Source: Cucumis sativus (taxonomy: Eukaryota; Streptophyta; Magnoliopsida; Cucurbitales; Cucurbitaceae). Taken from it: 64,000 bases of DNA. The notes below the pieces were generated by a model. That model saw nothing but the letters and a program-made list of their open reading frames with translations. It made no database searches and was not told the origin of the DNA. The DNA is taken from assembly GCF_000004075.3 (NCBI RefSeq), contig NC_026655.2, positions 2,852,001 through 2,916,000 of the forward strand. The letters run 5' to 3'. Within the stretch, counting starts at the first letter, position 1. Each line of letters starts with the position of its first letter. Positions 1 to 11,541 of this stretch are shown one piece after another. The translations under genes and the position numbers were made by a program.

Positions 1-1464
1 CTAGAATATCCAGAACCCCCACACTTTTTGCAGAAGATCAATCCTACAGGGGAATGGAAAAAAAAGTCATTCAATAAACGGACTTAATTGTTCTAAAACA
101 TTGGTTATTCAACGTAACAAGTGAATATCTAAAGCCTTAAACATACAAGATATAAAAATGTATATATGTATGTGTGAGATCAATATACCTTTAACACATG
201 AATGGAAAACTTACGGTCTTAGATTTAAATTGCGACGAGGGAAAATTAAATAATGAAGAAATTGAAAGGAAAAGAAGTTTCAAAGAAAAAGGCAAAGAAG
301 TTTAAATATTAATCATACTTGCACCCAAGCCAAGAATAATGGAATTTATAACAAAATTAGAAACCAAATGATACCATCTCTTAAGCTGAAGCTTGAAATG
401 GGTAAGGGGAAGTTTCTTCTATAGAATAAATGGACAGCTTGATCAAGCCATTTTGAAATTTTTTTAAAAACAGGTCAATTTTGATATCTCTCTCAAAAAG
501 TGGTCATTGGACTAAAAGTAAAACTTCTACACAAATGCATTGTGTTTTCCCCAACATTCAACATCTTTTAGGGCATAGGCTGGTCATCAGATGTGGTAAA
601 AAAACAATGAATACTTGATGTAATTTGAAGTAATTTGAAGTAATTTGAAGTAAATACCTGCACCTTTACACACTTTGCAGTCAATTAATCCTGACTGTTG
701 CTGCATCTTACCACTGTCACAGAAAACACATTTTGTGCCGCCTGCACATTGTCATAGTTAGCTACATTATTGAGTAATGGAGATGTTTAAGAAACTTTTT
801 AGACTAAAGCATTGGCTTATAGGGAATTAGCCTCCACAGATTACCAACTATATCAAGTAGAAGTTAATAGCTACTTCTATACTCAATGGGATTTGCAAAT
901 TCTAGACTCCTTGAAATGTTGCTAATTAATATGAATCTGAGAAGTGAAAATGCATACAGTTTAGGTCACAGTAAACTTTGCCACTTTCCATCGATATTGG
1001 ATACTGTTTATACTTACCATTTCCAGCACAACGTTCACAAGGCACCGGACCACCCTGCAGAATTAAATCCAAACCAACAACCGTTAGAATCAAACCAAAA
1101 TCCTCACAACTTTCAAACTATTACATTCATCAGAAAGCCCTGGAGTGGCCATAACCATAACACGAAAGAGAATTCAAAGAAGTGATACCTTAAGACCAAG
1201 AAAGAGCGAAAGAGAAATGGCAACCAAGACACTGAGAGTAGCAAGAAAAGTTTGGGTGTCAATTGGGGCATCGAAACTGTCGAAGAGCAAAAGGGGGTGA
1301 ATAAGAGGGTCAATTGGGTGAATCGCAGCCGCGGAAGTGGAGACAGTGGAGGAAGTGGTTGCAGCTGAAGAACAAGAACAGCAAAAAAGAAGAGGAACTT
1401 CAGGTTTTAGCAACGGGAGATGTGGGAGAACGTGAAGAGCCGCCGTAGAAGGTAGTGCAGCCAT
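1..1464 (-). CDS. DnaJ-type cysteine-rich zinc-finger protein, chloroplast-targeted type (partial)
   Basis: Minus-strand gene cut by the left window edge. Exons: 1464-1189, 1054-1018, 741-658, 43-<1; all junctions are GT-AG and keep frame, giving 146 visible residues. The first ~90 residues are Ser/Thr/Ala-rich with few acidic residues, like a plastid transit peptide, and end in a hydrophobic stretch (about 70-91) that could be a membrane anchor. Then come four CxxCxxG-type units: [23 protein letters not shown] and CKKCGGSG, the complete zinc-binding pattern of the DnaJ cysteine-rich domain. There is no J domain in the visible part, so this is a DnaJ-CR-only protein, a class that in plants includes thylakoid assembly or thiol-redox factors such as BSD2- and LQY1-like proteins. 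The exact orthologue is not certain. The last visible residues (GSGYS) suggest that the C-terminus lies only a few residues beyond the edge. The start at 1464 is the first Met of the open frame. Confidence 0.82.
621..650. repeat. 3 x 10-bp tandem repeat beside a splice donor
   Basis: Three perfect copies of taatttgaag lie in the third intron of the DnaJ-CR gene. They end only a few bases from the 5' splice site (exon end at 658 on the minus strand). Copy number could vary between accessions. Confidence 0.9.
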
Positions 1465-1610
1465 GGAAGGGAGAAAAGAGTTTGATTCTCACGGTGGGTA
1501 CAGAGATTTTGGGTACTGACTGAGAGGTCGGACGAGAATCTTCGTCGGCCAATTGCTAATTTTGATGAACGGATAATCGTCAACATAACAGAATTTTCTC
1601 TATGGCCCAT

Positions 1611-4089
1611 TAAATATTATTTATACGTATATTTAAAAAATTTTAAAATTACCTTAAATTTCAATTGAATTATTTACCGACGGTTTATCAAACTATGGTG
1701 AATTGTTTACAATGTTAACCACTGAATTTGTACTTTTTTTTTTACTGCATGGAACAAATTCGTAATTATATGATTTTTTTATATACCAGTAAACAACACA
1801 CGTGGAAATCACATATGAAACAAATTATAACTTAACTTTATAAAATTATAACAATCATTCCAATATTTTCATATTTATATCATTTTTATATTCATATGAT
1901 AACGACCGAAAAATAAATTTATTCAGAAAAAACAATATTATCATCTTTTAAATATATATTTGAATGTTCAAATTTTATTTCTTAATATCTTGAGTTTACA
2001 TGTTGTAAACTTAACCATCTAATCTATATATATATCTACATAAAGTGAAAGGTAGAAATGTTGTTATTTGTGATTATGAGATCAAAACTTTTTTTTTAAA
2101 TAAGGAGATGAAAAGTTAACCAAAACTTAACTTCTATCAAAATCATATTTCTTTTCAAATTATGAAATTATAAATATGAAATCATAATTATTTTTTAATG
2201 ATTTTGTAGGTAAAAAGCATATTTGTTGCTTTACATATTTTATTATCTTTACTTATATTGAATAAATTCCAACAATATTTACGTTGTTTTAACAAAATTA
2301 AGATATAAATCACTTAGACAATTTCTTTAATAAAAAAATTAAATGAACAAAAAAACATGAACAAGATTCTCATAGTTACAAGATCCTCAGTATTACATGA
2401 TTTAAACATAAATAATATAAACATATGTACATGTCAACCACAACCACGAAGTTTGTGGTTCAAGTTTTTCCAACTTATATTGTGTATTAAAAAATAAACT
2501 TATAAATGAATGAATAAATACAAACATAGTTTTATATATATAAAATAGATAACAAAGTCAGAAGAGAATAAAAAAACATGATTTGATTTTCTCTTCAGCC
2601 TTAACATTTTGTCATGACTTGTGAACATAAATGAAAAAAAGTAATGAGATATTTATAACCAGAATTTGAAAGGTTGAAAATTATAAGAAAGAAATGAAAA
2701 GTTTAAAAAATCAGTAAAGCAATCATTAAAAGTTATAATGTGAAAGATACAAACGTTAAACGTTAAATATAGGTTAATAACAATATTGTCACGAAAACAA
2801 ACCTAAATAAAGTTATAATAAAAGGTAAAATTGAACTAAAGAATTTATCCACATCCATCCCTTTATATATACCATAGATTTTTATTTAGCTTCTATTGCG
2901 AAGGTTCCTGGAGATCATAAAGCCTTGAAAAAAAAGTACCATCAAAGATCTTTCTCCCTCCCTCTGTGCCCATTTGATTGTTGTGAAGAAGGTGTATAAT
3001 GGAGTATGGAAAGTGGAAGAGGTCAAAGTTATGGAGAGTTTGTTGATTAAGAAAATTAAGAGGGATGAATTGAGGAAGAAGATCTTGTTAGGATTTAGAA
3101 ACTGTGGATTTGTCTTGGTTTTAGTTTCAGCTTCTAATAAGATATTTAATTAGTTCAATGAAATAATTGAATTGAATTGGATATCCTTTGGTTGATTCTC
3201 TTACATTTAAATTTCTCGTAATCTCGTTACCTAAACCAAAACACATCTAACTATATCATATTAGATGAGGGTTATGAAATTCCTTCTATAATCCACCAAC
3301 CCAACCTCGTTTTTATACACACTACCAATTTTGACTGTGTAAGGAAGATTAGAATGATATGATAGACGTAAGAATGTTGTTAAAATCATAAGAATTATCT
3401 CGTATATATATTTTAAAAAGAATCACACATACTTTAAAAAGAACATAAAAGAATATAAATTTTTATTTTATTTTCAACAATCTTAAATTTAATCACTTGT
3501 ATATCAACATTTTTACCATAAATGTTAAAAAAATATTTGCATACTATTTTTTTAAAATTATTATATAAAATATTTGCATACTCAAAAAAATCAAATTAAT
3601 AATTTAGTATATGAACTTTAGCGTATAACAAATTAATCAATGTCTTTCAATTTTATAAATAAACTTTAACCATTTTTAGTTAAAATACTTTCATATTTGT
3701 TTGTAAACAAATAGTTGAAATTAGATGTCAAATTTTATTATTTGATGGTGTAGATTTTGTATTTTATAAAAATATTGAAACTCTAATTAGTTTAGTTCAA
3801 TAAGAAACTTCCTTAAATCTTAACCCAATTTATATCAAAATTGAAAGTAGAGGAGTAAATTGTGAATAATAAATTGTTATTTTTAAAAATAGTTTTAACG
3901 TTTTAGAAAACGCAGCGTTTAATACCACTCAAAAGTAAAACTTGCGAACGGAAGAAAACGATTAAGCAGCATAAGCGGGAGTTCAGTTCCGACAAACGTC
4001 AGAATAAGACGGTTCCTTACCTTTATGAAGAAACGACGTGTCGTTTAATTTATCCAATAGGGAAATAGCAGTATATACAAAAATTGCGG
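1611..4089. other. AT-rich spacer between divergent genes
   Basis: This stretch of about 2.5 kb lies between the DnaJ-CR gene (minus) and the CCHC gene (plus), so it holds both promoters. Most of it is AT-rich with no long open frame. A TATA-like stretch at 2862-2870 is followed by a slightly GC-richer patch (2890-3150) with two short overlapping ATG frames (2999-3046, 15 codons; one of about 40 codons starting near 3030). I could not match either to a known small peptide. The last 200 bases before the CCHC gene are GC-richer and contain promoter-like motifs. Confidence 0.6.
4031..4046. promoter_or_regulatory. Palindromic ACGT element in CCHC gene promoter
   Basis: The bases aaacgacgtgtcgttt form two 7-bp arms (AAACGAC and GTCGTTT) around a 2-bp centre and include ACGTGTC, the core of an ABA-response element. 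It lies about 170 bp before the CCHC gene ATG. A similar near-palindrome (aaaacgcagcgttt) sits at about 3907-3920. bZIP binding is inference from the motif. Confidence 0.4.
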
Positions 4090-4098
4090 AAACCCTAG
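4090..4098 (+). promoter_or_regulatory. telo-box (AAACCCTAG)
   Basis: AAACCCTAG lies about 100 bp before the CCHC gene ATG. Telo-boxes are typical of promoters or 5' leaders of plant genes for ribosome biogenesis and RNA metabolism, which fits an RNA-binding zinc-knuckle protein. Confidence 0.5.
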
Positions 4099-4198
4099 CC
4101 ACCCACGGCTGAAAAACTCCCAACTTTGCTCAGTTATTCTCCCACCCTTCAATTAGGGCTACCAAGATTGCAGTTTCATTCAGTTTCGAATTTGGAAG

Positions 4199-7100
4199 AT
4201 GGGGAGAAGAATCAAGCAGAAGAAGTTCAAATTCGAAGACGACGATGACGAACTTCAGGTTTTGAAAACTGCGGCTCCCAAGTCTACCAATTCGCCGAGC
4301 AGTGATGACGACGAGGCCAATGAAGATCTTACCCTCAAAATTGTTGAGAAGGCCATGCAATTGCGCTCAGGAAAGTTGGTTACCGATGCCGGCGTTAATA
4401 AGGATGGTAAATGTGAACAAAGTGGTAATGATGATGTATATGCCGTCGGAGCCATTGAATTGGTTTCATCGTCATTGGAGGGTGCTGAAGTCGACGCTGG
4501 AACTAGCAAAGCCAGCGCCGATAACATCGCTACTGCTTCTAAGAAGACAGTGAAGAAGAGGAAGAAGAAGGTTAAGAAGCTGGGAACTGAAGAGCGCAAT
4601 GTAAGCATTCTACGACTTTCGCTTTAGTTTCTTTTTTTTTTTTTTTTTTGAAGAATATAGTGGGAGTGAATGAGTTGTAGAAGGATTGTTTATCTGTTAG
4701 AGCATTGCCACAGCTCAAGAGACCTTCCCATTGGGGTTTTGTTGAAACTCGATGACAGTGGTAAGAAAGAAATACTGAACTTAGCCCAAGAGCGCTCATT
4801 TCATCATAACCAGTAACCAGTGTAATGGTGAAATTTTCAATTTTTTTTTCTTTCTGGTTGATTTAAAACAAAATATCTGATAATATAACACTAGTTTCAA
4901 AGTATAAACCGTCGTAGATTTTGAGCCAGAGTTCATATTTCTTTTCCTATAATCTGACTAAACAATCGTGAGATATGCCTACTAGAGCTTCATTTTTCTT
5001 TATTGTTTTGCTGCTTCCTTTCATTTTAGGTGGTTGTCACAGAAGAAGAGAAGATCGAGACAACTACTGGAGTGATCGATCAAGTGGATCCAGTGGAACC
5101 AAACTTGACCGGGACAACTGATAATAATGTGTTCAGGAAGCTTCTTGTGAGTCCCTTTTTAACTGCTCTGAACTGTCATTAAGGAAAAGTTAATGTTTGT
5201 GGTTGCTTAGTTTTGCATCTCTCATACATTATTCTACCAGCGTGGACCAAGATATTTTGATCCTCCAGATAGTTGGGGAACATGCTATAATTGTGGCGAG
5301 GAAGGTCATAATGCTGTGAATTGCAAATCGGCTAAACGAAAGAGACCATGCTTTGTCTGTGGAAGTCTGGAGCACAATGCAAAGAGTTGCTCAAAGGTCA
5401 GGAATAAATCATCTAAAATTGATCTGCATCTTACTTCTCTTTTATTTCATAGATGGTTTTGAGTTCTCACTTCTATGTTTTTTTTGTGGGTGGGTGGGAG
5501 GGGAAACATAGTTTGCATAACTAGTAATAAATAATAAATTGTATGAAATATCTTTTGGATGTTGAAGTCATGGATTGGGCCCTGTTGGTGGCAATAAATA
5601 TTAGGATTTCATGGTTACGTTTAAGTTCCTCAAAGTGTAGTTATGGTGAGTGTAGTGGAAAAATTCTCTGAAATGGACCTACTGTGCTCAATGGGTGGTC
5701 TACGATTATCTATGCATGCTTTCTAATGATCCTCAGAAATTATACAGTTCATCAAATATATTTGTAACAGAGGTAATTTTGAAGAAAATATTTTTAATGT
5801 ATCAGTTTTTATAACCTAAAGCACACAATCAACCTGAGTATCCCATGTGTGGGATTATTGTCTTCTTAAGATTCTTCTGTTTCTTGATCATTTGGATTTA
5901 TGGAACTTCGAAAACTGAAAACCTGCTCCTTACTATTCTCAGGCCCGAGACTGCTTTATTTGCAAGAAAAGTGGGCATCGTGCAAATGCTTGTCCAGAGA
6001 AGCACAAGAATGGCTCTTCAAGCTTGAGGATATGTTTAAAATGTGGAGATTCTGGGCATGATATGTTTTCTTGTCAGAATCATTATGCAGATGATGATCT
6101 TAAGGTCTTCTTCTACTTTCATTGTAGTGTTCTTTCTTGGCTCTTCTCCAAAAGTTGTTTTGCATTTTTTCTCAACTCTTGACTTGTGGGACTTTTCTTT
6201 TCCTCCAGAAGATACAGTGCTACATTTGTCAGAAATTTGGTCATTTATGTTGTGTGAATTTCACCAGTGATACTTCAGTAGTTTCCTGCTACAAATGTGG
6301 ACAGACTGGACATACTGGTCTGGTAAGTCCTCTTTGCTTATATCTGACTGTAGACGATCTTCACATGATACTTATATCACCATTCATTTCCATTTGAGAC
6401 GTTCTCTGGGTTTTTTATGTTTTGTTTTTATATACACCCGTTCAGTTGTTTCAGTTTCACGTTCACCCCAGTGGCAGTAGCCATTGGAACACATCTTGAC
6501 GCCAGTTCTGAATTTGGCTGTTTCTTGAGCATTGAATGGTTTTACATTCCTGGACTTATGTAATTTCAGTGTATTTCCGTACGCTGATCAAATAATTGAG
6601 ATTGATGAGATGCTAATGTTTGCTTGTAACGTAATTATAGAGTTCAATGTTTAGTTAGTCAAACTTGTGAGAAAGTAGGCAGGGTCTATAACGTTTCTTT
6701 CACCTTTTTTTTTATATTATAAAATAAGTGTTGCTTTCACTTGGTATTGCTTGATTTGATGTCTTGTACGAGGATGAAATTTTTAATTATAGGAACTTGT
6801 TGACTAGAGAGCTCATTTCTTTTAGATTAATGTTCCTTCCTTCTAAGTTTATTGCATGTGGATGGTTAAATTTTTGTCCTGTGTGTATGTGCATCTACAG
6901 TCATGCTCGAGATTACGTGGGGAAGCCTCTGGTGCTGTATCATCTAGCCAATGCTATAGATGTGGTGACGAAGGGCATTTTGCCCGTGAGTGCACAAGTT
7001 CCACCAAGGTAGTTAGTGAAAAATAGGAGAAGAAAATATTAACTTCATTATGCATTTACTTGTATTTTTTCTTCTAATGCTATTCTAAACTTTACCCCAT

Positions 7101-8299
7101 GGTGCTTGCTCAGAGTGGCAAGAGGAATCGTGAGGAAGCCTCTGGTGCTGCATCACCTAACCCATGCTATAAATGTGGTGAAGAAGGGCATTTTGCCCGT
7201 GAGTGCACAAGTTCCACTAAGGTAGATAAAAGAGCTATATATTGGCCTCAGCCTGCTTTATTGTGGAAAAATTAAAAGAAGCCGTTAATTTCCTTGTGCA
7301 TTTACTTATATTTCATGTTGAAATGTCATTCTAAACTGATACTTTTGGAGCTTGCTCAGGGTGGCAAGAGGATTCTTGAGGAAACTTCTGGTGCTGCATC
7401 ACCTAGCTCATGTTATAGATGTGGTGAACAAGGGCATTTTGCTCGTGAGTGTGCAGGTTCCACCAAGGTAGATAAAATAGCTTACATGTTTGTTTGTTTT
7501 ATTAGGAAAAAAGAAAATGTTCATTTTGTTATGTATAATCTCCTGTTGAAATGTTATTCTATACTTGGACTTTATGGACCGACCTTGCTCAGGGTGGCAA
7601 GAGGATTATTGAGGAATCCTCTGTTTTTGCATCACCTAGCTTGTGCTATAGATGTGGTGAACTAGGGCATTTTGCCCGTGAGTGCACAAGTTCCACTAAG
7701 GTATATAAAATAGCTTACATATCGGCCTGCTATATTAGGGAAAAACGACAATGAAAAACAGTTCATTTTGGCATACAGTTGCTTATAAGTCATGTCAAAA
7801 TCCGATTCTAAACTTGTACTAACCTGCTCAGGGTGGCAAGAGGAATCGTGAGTTATCAAATCCAAAATGGAGGTCACAAGTAGAAGAAACTAACTATATG
7901 GGGTCAAAATCTGCACCTCATGATAAGAAGAAAAAGATAAACCATGAGGAAAGATACTCCAACTTGCCTAGGAAGTCAGGACAAAGGGGTCGCTGGATGA
8001 TGGAAGATCCTGGTCCTGATAACTTTTCCCCTGGCACATTCAATAGAAACGACTGGAATTCTCCTGTCACACCATCTCGGTGGGGTCATGATTATTATGC
8101 GGAATACGACGGTCAATACGCAGACACTCATTTTTCGGGTCACTATGCAAGCCCTCAATCCTCTGGTCACTATTCAAACCATCAATCTTTCTCAAAGAGG
8201 CACGCATTTCATCCAGGAACTCCTCAAAATGGATACTCAGCGTCGAGATTTGGTGGCTTTAGCAACGGAGGAAGGAGTAGAAGCTACGGATGGTGGTAG
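4199..8299 (+). CDS. CCHC zinc-knuckle protein (Air1/ZCCHC7-like), 616 aa
   Basis: Ten coding exons: 4199-4600, 5030-5146, 5241-5396, 5943-6104, 6209-6322, 6901-7008, 7114-7221, 7360-7467, 7593-7700, 7832-8299. All introns are phase 0 with GT-AG ends. The N-terminus (1-134) is charged, with acidic runs and a basic KKRKKKVKK nuclear-localisation-like stretch. Zinc knuckles (C-x2-C-x4-H-x4-C) start at residues 188, 210, 229, 256, 283, 306, 335, 371, 407 and 443. The fifth (283) has Asn in place of the last Cys, and the sixth is completed across the exon 5/6 junction. The C-terminal tail (462-616) is rich in Gly, Ser, Tyr and His and ends FSNGGRSRSYGWW, like a low-complexity RNA-binding tail. 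The family binds single-stranded RNA; Air1/Air2 and ZCCHC7 act in the TRAMP complex with the nuclear exosome. A role in nuclear RNA surveillance is inference. The four-fold duplicated exons 6-9 are the striking feature. Confidence 0.88.
6901..7852 (+). repeat. Tandem array of four 108-bp zinc-knuckle exons plus a partial fifth
   Basis: Exons 6-9 of the CCHC gene are each exactly 108 bp (36 codons) and phase 0-0. Each encodes a spacer beginning GGKR or similar, one CYRCG-x3-GHFAREC knuckle and a tail such as TSSTK. The introns between them are also alike (gtagataaaa-type start, ttgctcag end), so the duplicated unit is exon plus intron, 213-246 bp long. Exon 10 opens with the same GGKRNRE segment, which looks like the start of a fifth copy fused to the terminal exon. 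Confidence 0.93.
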
Positions 8300-9599
8300 A
8301 AAGGGTGGTTATTTGATTTGAATGAAAAGAAATAATTCTCAAGGATGTGTTAATTTCAAAGCAGAATCTGTTGTAAGTTAATGCTTCATTTGTAATAGTA
8401 CCATATTTTCTTCTTTTGGCCTAGTTTTCATGAATCCCTATTTATCTCTAGAGTTGCTTGTCAGGTTTCCTTTTTTTTTTTTTTTTTGTTTGCAGTTTAT
8501 AAATTTAAACATTTCTTAGTTTATCATAATCATTTCTGTGCATCACTGGTCTCTCTCTGTACGACAACAACAAATTGAAGATTACAGCCCTTATTCGGAA
8601 AAACAATAGTTTGGACTTGATTGGTCAACAATTTTGATTGTTTATGAATCAATTCTTGAAGTTTCTATATTTTGAGTGATTCAATTTCTTATTGATCTTG
8701 AGATACTTATATGTAGATTGGTCAACACGTTTAATCAAGACAAGTGACATGGAGTATTCTCCATTGTTGTGGTTCATTTGTTGAAGACCAGAAAGCCTTT
8801 TTTTTTTCTTTTTCATTTCAAGCTCTTTGCAGACGTGTAGGTATTTGTTTTTCTAGAAAAAGCAGAAAGAAAAGCGTTTTGAAAGTATAATCAAAATTTT
8901 AAAATGCAAAATGTTCTTGTGTTCTTAGCTTTTTCCACTTGTGATATTGTGTGGGGTGTGACTTAAGGAGTTGGGGAGAATGAAGTTGTGAACTCCACTA
9001 TGGATATTTGTCTTGTAAATTTTTAAAGGAAGTTCTAACTCGGACTTTAAATTTGTTCTCTTATGAAATTTTAGAGACTTAGTCAATATACTTATAAGTC
9101 GAAATATAATAAAGATGGCAAGAAGATACATTTACGCTAACTTAAAGTTTAATGTAATTTAATTGATACATATTTTAAAGTTTACATGTATATTTTCTAA
9201 GAATATTTTTATCAATTTAATTATACCACTACGAAATTACAAATATAATTAGAATAAGGTATAATGATGTCTTATACAAAATCATTTGGATGGTTGTTCA
9301 AAATTAAGTCAATTAAAAATAAAAATAAACAAAACTAACCTAATTTACTTTTACAATTTGAACATTTAGAACTTTACATCTTCACCCAATAATTTAAACA
9401 TCTAAAGTTCAAACTCAAAATAAAATAATAATAAAGAAACCCAAAGCAGTAACCATGAAAGTTTCTTTTATTACATAAAATTTGGTGAGTGGAATGCCTT
9501 GTCATATAACTTACAAATGTTCACTTTACTTTTCTTGCCACAATTTATCATTACAAATGGGATGACAATAAATAAGTTTTATCTCTCTCAATCTTGGAT

Positions 9600-9974
9600 C
9601 TAGTTTCTATTTATTTAGGTTTCAAAATATTATACATTTATTTCTTTCCATTTTAATTTAGTTCCTAAATATTAAAATGTTATTTTTTTACCTTCAACAT
9701 TAGAGTTTTTGTTTTAATTTGAACCCTAATATTCAATATCTTATCTTTTTAATCTTAAATTTTGATTAAATACTAGTATCGATATATTAATTAATTATAG
9801 ATAATTAGTAAGTAAAATTATAAATTTAATTTCATTTTAAGTTTATTAATGAAATAAGTATTTAGTGTGAAAATTGAGGTTAAAAAATATAAATATTTAA
9901 ATCTATAGACAAAAATTCAAAATGTGAAAGGTAAAATTGTAACATTTTAAGTTTAGAGATTAAATAGAAACTAG
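9600..9974. mobile_element. Candidate MITE with perfect 14-bp terminal inverted repeats
   Basis: The left end ctagtttctattta (9600-9613) is the exact reverse complement of the right end taaatagaaactag (9961-9974). The similarity continues inward in a degenerate way. The 375-bp length, AT-rich interior without coding capacity and matching ends fit a non-autonomous DNA transposon. I see no clear target-site duplication, so it may be old. Confidence 0.55.
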
Positions 9975-10240
9975 ACAAAATAACTTTGTTTTCGAATGAT
10001 AAAATATGTAATTAAGCTTAATGCATGACTATTAAATTAGGTCTAATTTGACTATTGACTTGATTGTTCAAAGTGTCCCCAAATTTACCTCATAGTTTTA
10101 ACTTGTTGTAAGCTAAAATTGGTATCTATCAATTTTATGAATTTTCATTATAGAAAAATATTCTATATATCTAATTGTTAACTTACACTTAAAAAGGTGT
10201 AATACATGACTATGTTATGTCTAATTACCTATTTTTTTAA

Positions 10241-10320
10241 CACAATACAAAATGTGAGAATTCAAACCACAGACCTTTTAGTCAATAACACATACTATAT
10301 GTCAGTTGAGCTATGTTTGA
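10241..10320 (-). mobile_element. tRNA-derived SINE-like fossil
   Basis: Read on the minus strand, it has a tRNA-type box A (tagctcaactga) followed about 35 bases on by a box-B-like ggtttgaattc. These match the internal RNA polymerase III promoter consensus, with C-to-T decay. The same arrangement recurs at 20411-20490 and 22341-22402. Confidence 0.5.
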
Positions 10321-10974
10321 TTTAACGATTAACGTTTATTTATCAATATATGAGTAGCTTTTATCTTAATCAACACCCAACAAAATTTTTCTTAAAAGAA
10401 TTTATATCTCTTTTATTTCATCATAGAAAAAAGAAGGTAAGTAAATGGAAAAATTTAAAGAACTCCCATGTCCATATTTAATATCATTGTTTCCCCATTC
10501 TCAATAACCATTGAGCAAAGGCAAAAACATAACCTATTATATTAAAGTAACTTGTTGAATAAAACAAAATGGTACAAATACTTTGGTGTATTTTAACTTC
10601 ATCATATTTCATTACAATAAACAAACCTCTTCTTCTCTTTTAAATTTATATTTGGTTCATATCTTAGTGTATTAAACTTCATTGGAAGAGGTCAAATTGT
10701 TAGGCCAAAAAGACCACTTGAGAATTGCTTTCTCCAATATTACTTCTTAATTCTTTTTGGTTAATGTTTATATATATATATACAATATTACTCTCATTCT
10801 CATCAAGTTTCTCATTTTTCATTAGGGTTTTTTTGGGGGGGATTATTTGATGAATTTGAGCACTAATGTCCTTTGGCAGATAGTAAATCTCTATCCCCAA
10901 GCATACAATTTGCAAAGACGAAGTCTTAAAGGTTAAATCCTCTGTTTTTTTCTCCTCAAGTTTTCATTTTCCTC

Positions 10975-11541
10975 AATCCCAATCTCTCTCCCTCTCTCTT
11001 GTTCTTCTCTCTCTCTCTCCATAGTTTTTTCTTCCATGGTCTTGAAGTCATACTGTGTATATTCCTTCTTCCATAAGTTTACCTTTGACTCTTAAACACT
11101 CAAGTTAGTAGTAACACCATAGTCTTGTTTTTGCTGATCTTTTTGTCTCATTTCAATTATCCCCTCTATTCAATTCCCTTCCATTCATTAGTTTCTACCA
11201 TAATTGTGAAAACCCTAATTTTCTTTTCCCTTTTTGTCTGTCCCAATTTTGATTTTTCTCAGTTGGGTTTTGTGCTATTTGAACTTCTTTTGATATCTTT
11301 GATTGATACTTGTAGTTTTTCTCTGAACCCAGTTCTGTTTGAGCTTGTTTTTCTACACAGCTTGATTATGGCTGTGTACAGAGATCGTTTATGCTCGTTA
11401 TGGAATCCTGCATTTCAGTAGGGTTTGCCTCAAATTCGAATTGAGTCAATTTGGGAACAAAGATGATTAGATGTTTTCTTGAATGGTTTTGAGTATACCG
11501 TTTTTTAATCATAAGTTGGTCGTTGCATTGCATTTTACGCA
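10975..11541 (+). promoter_or_regulatory. Pyrimidine-rich 5' leader of the TOUSLED gene with upstream ORFs
   Basis: A TC-rich stretch (about 10980-11030) is typical of a plant core promoter or leader. Several ATGs precede the main start: a 98-codon frame from 11125, an in-frame nested ATG at 11369 giving 17 codons up to the same stop, a 9-codon frame at 11463, and a frame at 11483-11734 that overlaps the main ATG in another phase. Either a 5' UTR intron (acceptor possible near 11420) removes some of them, or they dampen translation. Confidence 0.5.

Larger units (their letters stand above)
8300..10940. other. 3' UTR of CCHC gene and AT-rich spacer
   Basis: The first ~170 bases after the stop are likely the 3' UTR. 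The rest is AT-rich with no convincing frame. It holds a candidate MITE (9600-9974) and a tRNA-derived SINE-like fossil (10241-10320), listed separately. Confidence 0.6.

Noticed and set aside
621..650. CRISPR-like array
   Set aside because: Three 10-bp direct repeats with no spacers in a plant intron; simple minisatellite.
1174..1464. Free-standing 96-aa protein on the minus strand
   Set aside because: It is exon 1 of the DnaJ-CR gene read through its intron; the donor at 1188 keeps frame with the next exon.
4255..4608. 117-codon minus-strand frame opposite CCHC exon 1
   Set aside because: It mirrors the charged repeats of the real exon on the other strand; no splice or promoter support.
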